Source of the DNA: Butyrivibrio hungatei
GTDB taxonomy: Bacteria; Bacillota; Clostridia; Lachnospirales; Lachnospiraceae
Assembly (NCBI RefSeq): GCF_900101605.1
Contig: NZ_FMUR01000007.1
Location: forward strand, 124,001-188,000
Length of the DNA: 64,000 bases
Direction of reading: 5' to 3'
The position numbers and the translations under genes were made by a program. Under the pieces are notes generated by a model. That model was not told where the DNA came from. It was given only the letters and a program-made list of their open reading frames with translations, and did not search any database. This document shows, one piece after another, positions 56,501 to 64,000 of this stretch (its first letter is position 1; every line of letters starts with the position of its first letter).

Positions 56501-57739
56501 ATGGAAGATAGTAATACAAAAAATAAGTCGGGGCTTATAAAAAAAGCCTCCAAAGACTTTATATTCAGTGTTCTTGCACTGGTCATCTATAACGGTGTTC
56601 TACAGCTTCTTGTTTATTCCAATATTGAAAAAAGCATTGGAAGGAGCGGATTTGACACCGTTCTTTATTTAATTTCCATCATTTCTGTAATGGGTGCGGG
56701 ATTTGGAACTGCAGCCAGTTACTCGAGAATGATGGCAAAAAAAGACAGAGAGGAAACAAACGGAGATTACAATGTATTTCTTTTGATGATCGCCGTTCTT
56801 TCTATTCCTGTTACTTTCGGAGCTATTTATCTGGCGGAGGGAATATCGCTAAAACTCTTTGTTCCCGTACTTGTTCTCATGATAGTTACGGTTTTCAGGT
56901 ACTATTCGGACGTTCAGTACAGGATGAACATAAGATTTAAAGAATATTTCTTTTTCTTCTTATCTGTATCTGTGGGATATGTGCTGGGACTTATGTTGTA
57001 CCCGGTTACCAAGAACTGGGTTCTCGTGATGTTCCTCGGAGAGATTTTCGGTATCATTTTCACTGTTATGACCGGAAAAATATTCAGGGCGCCGTTTTTT
57101 AATTTGTCGGGTGCGTTTAAAGAGAATATGAAGTCTGCATGGTACATAGCCATGGGAAACGTGCTGGCAAATCTGATACTTAATTCAGACAGAATTCTCT
57201 TAAAGCATTTTGCCGAGGCAGGTCAGGTTACAGATTTTTATACTGCCAGCCTTATCGGTAAGATCGTAGCAATGCTCACGACTCCGCTAAACGGTGTAGT
57301 CATAAGCTATCTTACAAATTATAAGATTAAGATGAATAAAAAGATATTTGCCACGATCGGATCGGCTTTTTTGGCACTTACGTTCCTCGGAGCGCTTGTA
57401 TGTAGCGGCTTTTCAATGATATATGTAAAGCTGTTTTTTACTCCCGATGTATATGATGGGGCTTCGAAATTTTTCTTTTTGGCAAACCTCGGACAGCTCC
57501 TTTATTTTATCTCGGGTTCATTGATGGTTGTGCTTCTTGCGTTTACGGAAGAAAAACTTCAGTTTATTATCAATCTCATTTATGGAATTGTTTTTGTGAC
57601 CATAGTGATCCCGGTTACGTATAAGTGGGGAATGGTAGGATTTGCCTATGGCCTTGTTGCGGTGAACATCGTGAGATTCGTTACTGTAATAATACTTGGA
57701 GTTGTAAAACTCGGAAAAAAGAAAGAGACGGAACAGTAA
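56501..57739 (+). CDS. Wzx/MATE-like polysaccharide flippase
   Basis: A 412-residue membrane protein with about 12 segments and the layout of the Wzx/MurJ/MATE group. AWYIAMGNVLANLILNSDRI and LIYGIVFVTIVIPVTYKWGM are typical of oligosaccharide flippases. It would move lipid-linked sugar units across the membrane. Its position after a GT2 gene and before an SGNH esterase fits surface-glycan export. AAGGA lies about 10 bases before the ATG. Confidence 0.8.
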   Translation: MEDSNTKNKSGLIKKASKDFIFSVLALVIYNGVLQLLVYSNIEKSIGRSGFDTVLYLISIISVMGAGFGTAASYSRMMAKKDREETNGDYNVFLLMIAVLSIPVTFGAIYLAEGISLKLFVPVLVLMIVTVFRYYSDVQYRMNIRFKEYFFFFLSVSVGYVLGLMLYPVTKNWVLVMFLGEIFGIIFTVMTGKIFRAPFFNLSGAFKENMKSAWYIAMGNVLANLILNSDRILLKHFAEAGQVTDFYTASLIGKIVAMLTTPLNGVVISYLTNYKIKMNKKIFATIGSAFLALTFLGALVCSGFSMIYVKLFFTPDVYDGASKFFFLANLGQLLYFISGSLMVVLLAFTEEKLQFIINLIYGIVFVTIVIPVTYKWGMVGFAYGLVAVNIVRFVTVIILGVVKLGKKKETEQ

Positions 57740-57903
57740 TTGACGTTGTTGATATTACATATACTCGTTATCGGATAAAGGATAACTTCTTAAGACTTTC
57801 TTAAGATTGATTGTAGATTTCATTAATTTTTGTACTCCTGTCGGAACGTTTTGACAGATTGGTGTTAAAATAGGACTTGGTGAAGTATCAGCGAGGAGGA
57901 AAA

Positions 57904-59097
57904 ATGAAGAAGAGAAAAATAATTAGTTTTATTGTGGGTGTAACAACGGTAGCTATGCTGACTTGCGGATGTACTGCAATTGATAAAAATGCAGACACTG
58001 CACTGGAATTTATAAATGACGATCTTGCGACAAGCATGACCGGTAAAAGCGATCAGGCCGCAGAGGCGGGCACATTGGTTTTGGCGGAAGATATTTATAA
58101 GCCTACACTTGATGAAGCAGCAGCCTCAGCTTCAGTGGAGGAAACTAAAGAGGAAGAACCTCAGGAGCAGGTAGATGAAGACAAAGTAGTAATGGTATTT
58201 CTCGGCGACAGCCAGATTGAGAACGGAAGAGACACCGGAACGGATCTTGCTTCCCTTGTATCTGAAAGAGTTCCCAATTCTGTAGCATATAATCTTGGAA
58301 TCGGCGGAACTACCGCTGCACTTGAGCATTCAACAACAGACTCATCTTTGTCAAAGTGGGATTCAATTTCTTTTAACGGAATAACTTACAGCCTTGCAGG
58401 CAAGGTTGATAGAGACAGGGTATTTCAGAATTATCCGACGGTTCTTGAGAACATGAATAAGATCGATCCCGAGAAGGTTGATTATTACTTTATAGAATAT
58501 GGTGCAAATGATTTCTTTGATAAGATGCCGCTTGATAAAACGCAGTTTGAAGGCAATCCGCTTCACTCATATTATGAAGCACTTGAGGAAGGCGTGAGAA
58601 CTCTTAAGGAGATAAGCCCCAATGCAAGAATTATCCTTATGACTCCTTTCTATGGAATTTATAAGGATACAAACGGAAAGTTCCTTGGCGATTCTTATGT
58701 AGTAAGTTATGGAATTGATACTCTTGCAAACTATGCAAGAAAAGCGCTTAACGTAGCGGAAGATCTTGATCTTATCGACTTTGACGCTATGAATGATGAC
58801 AAGAAATGCGATCTTTACCTTGATACGGCGGAAGAGTACCTTATGGACGGAACTCACCTCACAGAGAAAGGAAGACAGGTATTTGCAAGACTTCTTGCGC
58901 ACATTCCAAATTTCTATGAGGAAAACGAACCGTTCGCATACCTTGAGAATGACATTATCAAGATAAATGAATTCGATCCCGATGAGTATTTCATGATCTC
59001 AGATCACAAACTCAAAGAGAATTATCCCGAGGCTTACGAGAAGCTCAAGGCCGGAGCGTACCCGCTCGCCAGAGAACACGGCGCAGGAGCTGAGTAA
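57904..59097 (+). CDS. SGNH/GDSL-type esterase lipoprotein
   Basis: A 397-residue lipoprotein (signal ending MLTCGC). Residues about 100-340 form an SGNH hydrolase with all four blocks: FLGDSQIENG (nucleophile Ser), NLGIGGTTA (Gly), EYGANDFF (Asn) and DGTHLTEKGR (Asp and His). Such enzymes add or remove O-acetyl or other acyl groups on surface glycans. An MBOAT acyltransferase gene lies 3.4 kb downstream and could be a functional partner. GAGGAGGA precedes the ATG at 57904. It is directly followed by the palindrome region. Confidence 0.85.
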   Translation: MKKRKIISFIVGVTTVAMLTCGCTAIDKNADTALEFINDDLATSMTGKSDQAAEAGTLVLAEDIYKPTLDEAAASASVEETKEEEPQEQVDEDKVVMVFLGDSQIENGRDTGTDLASLVSERVPNSVAYNLGIGGTTAALEHSTTDSSLSKWDSISFNGITYSLAGKVDRDRVFQNYPTVLENMNKIDPEKVDYYFIEYGANDFFDKMPLDKTQFEGNPLHSYYEALEEGVRTLKEISPNARIILMTPFYGIYKDTNGKFLGDSYVVSYGIDTLANYARKALNVAEDLDLIDFDAMNDDKKCDLYLDTAEEYLMDGTHLTEKGRQVFARLLAHIPNFYEENEPFAYLENDIIKINEFDPDEYFMISDHKLKENYPEAYEKLKAGAYPLAREHGAGAE

Positions 59098-59121
59098 CGC
59101 CGGGGGTATATGTAAACGGAC

Positions 59122-59323
59122 GACCTATATAACCATTTATAACAGTCGTTTCGTGTGTTGACATTCAAGACATAAAAATTCAGAGCTACTTATTCTTCGC
59201 TCCAAAACTCGCCCATAGATGGGCTCAAACAGTTGGAGTGAGAACAGAATAAGCAGCTCTTCTTTTTTATGTTCTTGAATGTGACAACACGCGAAAAGAC
59301 TGTTATAAATGGCTATATAGGTC
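59122..59323. repeat. 202-bp imperfect palindrome, copy 1
   Basis: The ends GACCTATATAACCATTTATA and its near-complement at the far end pair along about 85 bases per arm, with small bulges. The centre (about 59191-59253) contains GCCCATAGATGGGC as a tip hairpin. No gene is present. The central 63 bases match copy 2 (59489-59690) in inverted orientation, and TTGACATTCAAG is shared on the arm, while the other stem parts differ in sequence but still pair. It can be a long RNA hairpin or a DNA element without a transposase. Confidence 0.8.
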
Positions 59324-59488
59324 TGTTGTTTATTATGTACCGCACGGCGTTTACTAAGGTGTTACTTGCGCTATAGATTCTTAAATAATGTAATTGCTAT
59401 ATAGCCAATATTGTGATAAAATGTTAATACTTTGTTAATGTAGCGTATACTTATGAAGGCGTACAGGTGGGCTATTCGCCACTACGCA

Positions 59489-59690
59489 GTTCCATAAGTC
59501 AGGTTTTCACAGTATTTATGTGAGTTGTAACATTCAAGAGCTTAAGCAAGCGGTAATCTTTATTCTGTTCTCGCTCCGTTTGTTTGAGCCCATTTATGGG
59601 CGAGTTTAGGAGCGAAGAATAAAGATTACCGCTTGCTTATGCCTTGAATGTCAACGAACATAACCCCTGTGAAAACCTGACTTATGGAAC
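59489..59690. repeat. 202-bp imperfect palindrome, copy 2 (inverted core)
   Basis: The ends GTTCCATAAGTCAGGTTTTC and its complement at 59671-59690 pair almost perfectly; the inner stem GCAAGCGGTAATCTTTATTC pairs with 59617-59636. The tip has GCCCATTTATGGGC. It is the same length as copy 1 and shares its core and the CATTCAAG segment, but the rest of the stem is unrelated in sequence. The 165 bases between the copies hold no gene, only a short GCTATATAGC palindrome. Confidence 0.8.
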
Positions 59691-59743
59691 GCATATCGCC
59701 AATACCCCCAAATGTCGCACGTGGAGTGGCATGGAGTGCTATC

Positions 59744-59772
59744 TTGAAGAATGTTATGGGGTAGGGTATACT
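59744..59772 (+). promoter_or_regulatory. Promoter of the flavoprotein gene
   Basis: TTGAAG (59744-59749), a 17-base spacer and TATACT (59767-59772). The leader is about 55 bases and contains a weak CGTC/GACG inverted repeat. Confidence 0.55.
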
Positions 59773-59835
59773 ACTATTATTGTTCGTCTCCAAGATAATG
59801 AACGGACGATTATTTAGAAAATGAGGGTAAATGTG

Positions 59836-61416
59836 ATGAAGAAGGCCTTAATTATTGGTGCGGGTCCCGCAGGACTAACTGCTGCTTATGAGCTTTTGAC
59901 CAAGTCAAAGGATTATCAGGTGGTGATCTTTGAGAAAACCGACCAGTTTGGAGGAATATCAAGAACTGTAGAGTATAAAGGAAACCGCATGGATATGGGC
60001 GGTCACAGGTTTTTTACCAAGGTTCCCGAAGTTAATGAATGGTGGGATAAGATGCTTCCCGGACAGGGAAAACCCACTTATGACGATATCGTTCTCGACA
60101 GACCGATGAAGATGACAGAGGGCGGTCCGGATCCTGAGAAAACTGACAGAGTTATGCTTAAGAGACACCGCGTCTCACGTATTCTTTTTGATTCCAAGTT
60201 TTATGATTATCCTATTTCACTCAAGGGTGAAACTTTTAAGAACTTTGGCTTTTTGACTACGATGCAGGTTGGATTCTCATATATGGCGTCTGTTTTCCAC
60301 AAAAGACCCGAAGACAATCTTGAGAACCTTTATATCAATAACTTTGGTAAGAAGCTGTATTCAATGTTCTTTGAATATTATACCGAGAACCTCTGGGGCA
60401 GACATCCGAGTGAGATCGATGCTTCATGGGGCAAGCAGAGAACCAAGGGCTTGTCTATTTTCGGAATAATAAAGGACTATCTCGGAAGGCTTTTTAAAGT
60501 TAAGAACCGTAAGGTCAATACTTCACTTATAGAAGAGTTTAAATATCCTAAGCTCGGCCCCGGTCAGCTCTGGGATGTAACTGCCGATGAGATCAAGAAA
60601 CTCGGCGGTACGATTATAGTAAATGCCAAGGTTACGGGAATAAGAAAAGACGGCGATCACATAAAGGGAGTATCTTATCTCGTTGACGGTAAAGAGATTG
60701 AGATTGACGGAGATGTAGTTATCAGTTCTATGCCGATAAAGGATCTCGTTGCGGGAATGAACGACGTTCCCGAAGATCCCGCAAGAATTGCCGCAGGACT
60801 TCCTTACCGTGATTATATGACACTTGGTGTACTTGTTCCGAAGCTCAATCTTGAGAATAAGACCAAGATCAAGACTATCGGAAATATCGTGCCTGATAAC
60901 TGGGTATATGTTCAGGACAGAAATGTTAAGATGGGAAGATTTCAGATTTACAACAACTGGTCTCCTTATCTGGTAAAAGATCTGGAAAATACAGTATGGG
61001 TCGGACTTGAGTATTTCTGCTTTGAAGGCGACAACATGTGGAATATGACCGAAGATGAATTTGCCAAGATGGCAATCGATGAGATGGTAAAGCTTAAACT
61101 TATCGACAATGCAGACGAAGTTATCGACTATCATATGGAGAAAGTTAAAAAGGCTTATCCTGCTTACTTTGATACATATGATGAGATGGACAAGCTTATC
61201 AAGTATCTTGATACTATCGATAATCTCTATTGTGTAGGCAGAAATGGTCAGCATAGATATAACAATATCGATCATTCAATGTGTACATCCTTTGAGGCTG
61301 TTAAGAATATTATAAGTGGAGAGACAGACCGCAGCAATATATGGAACGTTAACACTGAGGAGGAATACCATGAAACATCTACTTCGGAAGAAGCGGATGA
61401 GGTGGAAATAGATTGA
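59836..61416 (+). CDS. FAD-dependent oxidoreductase, UDP-galactopyranose-mutase-like
   Basis: A 526-residue flavoprotein. The N-terminal FAD-binding loop is [18 protein letters not shown], then [18 protein letters not shown] and [11 protein letters not shown], the start typical of the UDP-galactopyranose-mutase/protoporphyrinogen-oxidase-like group used in sugar-nucleotide or glycolipid chemistry. A C-terminal FAD contact lies in [19 protein letters not shown]. The last 25 residues are acidic and Ser/Thr-rich. The ATG at 59836 has GAGGG 8 bases upstream, better than the ATG at 59821. The gene lies among glycosyltransferases, so a role in making a surface sugar is likely; the exact substrate is unknown. 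Confidence 0.8.
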   Translation: MKKALIIGAGPAGLTAAYELLTKSKDYQVVIFEKTDQFGGISRTVEYKGNRMDMGGHRFFTKVPEVNEWWDKMLPGQGKPTYDDIVLDRPMKMTEGGPDPEKTDRVMLKRHRVSRILFDSKFYDYPISLKGETFKNFGFLTTMQVGFSYMASVFHKRPEDNLENLYINNFGKKLYSMFFEYYTENLWGRHPSEIDASWGKQRTKGLSIFGIIKDYLGRLFKVKNRKVNTSLIEEFKYPKLGPGQLWDVTADEIKKLGGTIIVNAKVTGIRKDGDHIKGVSYLVDGKEIEIDGDVVISSMPIKDLVAGMNDVPEDPARIAAGLPYRDYMTLGVLVPKLNLENKTKIKTIGNIVPDNWVYVQDRNVKMGRFQIYNNWSPYLVKDLENTVWVGLEYFCFEGDNMWNMTEDEFAKMAIDEMVKLKLIDNADEVIDYHMEKVKKAYPAYFDTYDEMDKLIKYLDTIDNLYCVGRNGQHRYNNIDHSMCTSFEAVKNIISGETDRSNIWNVNTEEEYHETSTSEEADEVEID

Positions 61417-61433
61417 CGATACATAAAATTTTA

Positions 61434-61470
61434 ATGCGGTGCTTTAGGATGATATAGCACCGCATTTTTT
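61434..61470 (+). terminator. Terminator overlapping the leader of the next GT2 gene
   Basis: ATGCGGTGCT (61434-61443) pairs with AGCACCGCAT (61456-61465), then TTTTTT. The ribosome site of the following gene (AGGAG) begins directly after the T run, so readthrough is needed for its expression unless it has its own start within the stem region. Confidence 0.85.
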
Positions 61471-61479
61471 AGGAGTATT

Positions 61480-62433
61480 ATGAAAAAAAAGATTAGTATT
61501 TTGATCCCCTGTTTTAATGAGGTGGAGAATGTGGAAGGAATTTCCGCAGCAGTTGAAGAAGTTATAAAAAAAGATCTTTCAAACTATGATTATGAGATTG
61601 TTTTCATAGACAATGCTTCAACGGACGGAACAAGAGATAAGATTGAAAAAATCTGTGAGGGAAACAATAAGATAAAGGCGATTTTTAACGTCACAAATTT
61701 CGGACAGTTCAATTCGCCTTTCCATGGAATGTGCTCTCTTGACGGAGACTGCGTTATTCCCGTGTGCGCCGATTTTCAGGATCCTGTGGAGCTGATTCCC
61801 GTATTTGTAAAAAAATGGGAAGAGGGACACAAGATCGTTAGTGGCGTAAAGGCTTCAAGTAAAGAAAACGGATTTATCTATTTTCTCAGAACAGTTTATT
61901 ACAAGACAATAAAAAACATGTCCAGTGTTCGCATGATTGAGCATTTTACGGGATTTGGACTCTATGACAAGACATTTATAGCGCTTCTTAGACAGCTGAA
62001 CGATCCGGTTCCGTTTATAAGAGGAATTGTTGCCGAGTACGGAGACGGATTCAATATGACAACTGTTGAGTACGAGCAGCCTCAGAGAAGAGCGGGCAAG
62101 ACACACAACAATTTCTATACCTTGTATGATGCCGCAATGCTCAGTATCACATCTTATACAAAGGTGGGACTTCGTCTTTGCACCATCGCGGGATTTGTCT
62201 GCGCGATTATAGATATGATAGTTGCTTTTGTATATCTTGTGCTGAAGCTTACTCATTGGTACAGCTTCCATGCCGGCTATGCACCGATGATCATCGGAAT
62301 GTTCCTTATCGGAGCGATACAGCTCTTTTTCATCGGACTTACGGGCGAGTATATACTTAACATTAACACAAGAGTTATCGGACGTCCGATAGTTGTTGAG
62401 GAAAAGCGCATTAATTTTGATAACGATAAATGA
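61480..62433 (+). CDS. GT2-family glycosyltransferase (DPM1/GtrB-like)
   Basis: A 317-residue enzyme with a GT-A domain (residues 1-225) and two C-terminal membrane helices. ISILIPCFNEVENVEGISAA, FIDNASTDGTRDKI and CADFQDPVELIP (metal-binding acidic motif) mark the dolichyl/undecaprenyl-phosphate glycosyltransferase family; QRRAGKTHNNFYTLYDAA is also typical. It loads one sugar onto the lipid carrier, which GT-C enzymes such as those at 43257-47501 could use. AGGAG precedes the ATG. Confidence 0.88.
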   Translation: MKKKISILIPCFNEVENVEGISAAVEEVIKKDLSNYDYEIVFIDNASTDGTRDKIEKICEGNNKIKAIFNVTNFGQFNSPFHGMCSLDGDCVIPVCADFQDPVELIPVFVKKWEEGHKIVSGVKASSKENGFIYFLRTVYYKTIKNMSSVRMIEHFTGFGLYDKTFIALLRQLNDPVPFIRGIVAEYGDGFNMTTVEYEQPQRRAGKTHNNFYTLYDAAMLSITSYTKVGLRLCTIAGFVCAIIDMIVAFVYLVLKLTHWYSFHAGYAPMIIGMFLIGAIQLFFIGLTGEYILNINTRVIGRPIVVEEKRINFDNDK

Positions 62434-62473
62434 TGCGACATTACGCTGAATACACACACCACAGGGAGAAAAA

Positions 62474-63925
62474 ATGAGCTTTATATCCTTTGCATTTATG
62501 GTATTTTTGCCATGTGCCGTTTTGTGCAACTTCATAGTTCCGATCAAGTATCGCTATATCTGGCTTCTTATAGCAAGCATGATCTTTTATTCAACCGCAG
62601 GTTTGGGAGCGGTGATAATTCTTGTGCTTTCTATGCTATCGGTGTATGCAACGGGTATCAGTCTGGGAAAAAATAAGACAAAGCTAATATTTCTTTTGTG
62701 CCTTATCTTTAATCTCGGAATACTTTTTGTGTTCAAATACTTCAATTTCTTTATGCAGATCTTGGGTATTGCGACAGACGGAGAATATGGAAACATTCAG
62801 CTAACCAATATAATAATTCCTCTCGGACTTTCTTTTTACATACTTAAGGCCGTGGGATATCTGATAGATGTCTACAGGGGAGATATTGAACCGGAAAAGA
62901 ACTTTCTTAAACTTGCTCTTTTCGTATCATTCTTTCCGCAGATTGTTGCGGGACCTATCGAAAGAGCAGGTAATATGTTGGAACAGTTCGACAATCCAAA
63001 GCCCATTGATTTTGACAGATTCAGAAATGGATTCCTTCAGGTTTTGTGGGGATATTTCCTAAAGCTTGTCGTTGCGGAAAGACTTGCCATTTTTGTCAAT
63101 GTGGTATTTGATACCGACCAAACCATACGCGGTGCGGTGGCTTTTGTTGCAATCGTATTCTATACATTTGAGATCTACGCGGATTTTGCGGGATATTCAC
63201 ATATTGCGATCGGAATTGCAAGGATTCTCGGAATTGATGTAATGAAGAACTTTGAGAGTCCGTATCTGGCAAGGTCTATTGCGGAGTTCTGGAGAAGGTG
63301 GCATGTATCGCTTTCTTCGTGGTTTAGGGATTATCTGTATATTCCTCTTGGCGGAAACAGGAAGGGAACATTCAGAAAGTATCTCAATATCCTTATAGTA
63401 TTTACAGTCAGTGGCCTTTGGCACGGCGCGGACTTTACGTTCCTTGCCTGGGGACTTATTCACGGCATATATCAGGTGATAGGAAGTATTGTCACTCCCG
63501 TAAGAGATAAGATCACAAAGACGTTTAATATCGGACGCGCAAGCTTTTCTCATAGGATTGTAAAGACGGCGGGAACTTTTATTCTGGTTGCTTATGCGTG
63601 GGTGTTCTTCAGAGCGGACGATATTATGCAGGCATTAAGGATCATCGAAAATTCTTTTGCGTTTACTCCGTGGAAATTTGTTGACGGAAGTATGTATCAG
63701 TTCGGTCTTACAAGAGGAAACTTCCTTCTTGGTGCACTGGGCATATTGCTTATTATCATTGTTGATCTTGTGAACAGCAGAGGAATTGTTATCAGGGAAA
63801 AGATATTGTGCCAGGGCTTGTGGCTTAGATGGATCATCATGATTGTTGGAATCTTAGTTACCGTAGTGTGTGGTATCTGGGGACCCGGCTATGATGTATC
63901 TGATTTTATCTACAAACAGTTTTGA
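62474..63925 (+). CDS. MBOAT-family O-acyltransferase (AlgI/DltB-like)
   Basis: A 483-residue membrane enzyme with about 11 segments. LGLSFYILKAVGYLIDVYRG, FFPQIVAGPIER, YADFAGYSHIAIGIARILG, RRWHVSLSSWFRDYLYIPLGGNRKG and SGLWHGADFTFLAWG are the classic blocks; the His in LWHGA is catalytic. These proteins pass acetyl groups across the membrane to surface polysaccharide, usually with an AlgJ/AlgX/SGNH-type partner. GGGAG precedes the ATG. The partner may be the gene that begins at 63961. Confidence 0.93.
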   Translation: MSFISFAFMVFLPCAVLCNFIVPIKYRYIWLLIASMIFYSTAGLGAVIILVLSMLSVYATGISLGKNKTKLIFLLCLIFNLGILFVFKYFNFFMQILGIATDGEYGNIQLTNIIIPLGLSFYILKAVGYLIDVYRGDIEPEKNFLKLALFVSFFPQIVAGPIERAGNMLEQFDNPKPIDFDRFRNGFLQVLWGYFLKLVVAERLAIFVNVVFDTDQTIRGAVAFVAIVFYTFEIYADFAGYSHIAIGIARILGIDVMKNFESPYLARSIAEFWRRWHVSLSSWFRDYLYIPLGGNRKGTFRKYLNILIVFTVSGLWHGADFTFLAWGLIHGIYQVIGSIVTPVRDKITKTFNIGRASFSHRIVKTAGTFILVAYAWVFFRADDIMQALRIIENSFAFTPWKFVDGSMYQFGLTRGNFLLGALGILLIIIVDLVNSRGIVIREKILCQGLWLRWIIMIVGILVTVVCGIWGPGYDVSDFIYKQF

Positions 63926-63960
63926 TGGTTTTGAAAGAGGTATTCAAGGAGTAATTACGG

Positions 63961-64000
63961 TTGATCGGCGGAAGGAAAGTAAAGAGCATATGGCTTCTGA
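63961..64000 (+). CDS. Possible start of a gene following the MBOAT acyltransferase
   Basis: AAGGAG (63946-63951) lies 9 bases before a TTG that opens 13 codons to the window edge (MIGGRKVKSIWLL). A basic head leading into hydrophobic residues fits a signal anchor, and MBOAT genes are often followed by an AlgJ/SGNH-type partner with such an N-terminus. Only 40 bases are visible, so this is tentative; an out-of-frame ATG at 63993 is the alternative. Confidence 0.3.
   Translation, partial: MIGGRKVKSIWLL

Noticed and set aside
59324..59488. Hidden small gene between the two palindromes
   Set aside because: No frame with a ribosome site was seen; the segment has stop codons in all frames and only a short GCTATATAGC palindrome.

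Overview
The window looks like chromosome from an anaerobic, fibre-degrading member of the Lachnospiraceae (Butyrivibrio-like). This is inferred from the low-to-moderate GC content, Clostridia-type gene content, strong AGGAGG ribosome sites, and three xylan enzymes (GH115, GH10 and a GH43/CE1 fusion) with proline-glutamine linkers. No rRNA, tRNA, CRISPR array, phage or intact transposase was recognised.

Layout. 1-3423: a sugar-binding lipoprotein (cut by the left edge) diverges from a GH115 alpha-glucuronidase. 3659-8276: a NitT/TauT-type ABC transporter runs straight into a Ni-CO dehydrogenase (CooS) homologue that has a His-rich head and an altered cluster ligand. 8417-12615: a cystine-type amino-acid ABC transporter (binding protein, two permeases, ATPase) and a LysR regulator, behind an attenuator-like leader. 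12826-14931: an MFS exporter convergent with an Rgg-type regulator. 15066-17988 (minus strand): MetQ, a hairpin-packed spacer, then MetN-MetI. 18185-20331: ApbE flavin transferase and a CPBP membrane protease. 20335-25589: late cobamide assembly (CobD, CobT, a double-domain CobU, CobS, CbiB), followed by a membrane-anchored spermidine-synthase-like protein and a polytopic membrane protein.

29084-37173 is the second xylan region: GH10-RICIN and GH43-CBM6-RICIN-CE1 secreted enzymes in tandem, two small genes of unknown function, and a CotH-kinase protein. 37283-42974 is a complete branched-chain amino-acid (Liv) transporter with hairpin repeats between its genes, ending in a cytidylate-kinase-like gene. 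43257-49878 holds two large GT-C-like membrane proteins, a stand-alone 5'-3' exonuclease, PlsC and two small proteins. 50014-64000 is a surface-polysaccharide region: GT4, PseC-like aminotransferase, PseB-like dehydratase, superoxide dismutase, a repeat lipoprotein, two GT2 enzymes, a Wzx-like flippase, an SGNH esterase lipoprotein, a UDP-galactopyranose-mutase-like flavoprotein and an MBOAT acyltransferase.

How it fits together. GH10 cuts the xylan backbone, GH43 removes arabinose, CE1 removes ferulate and GH115 removes glucuronate, so most main xylan substituents are covered. The polysaccharide genes could build, flip and O-acylate a surface glycan. The most unusual signals are two 202-bp imperfect palindromes at 59122-59690 that share a core, the CooS homologue with Cys-to-Asp at a cluster-ligand position, the duplicated and complementarily degenerate CobU, and hairpin families inside the met and liv operons.
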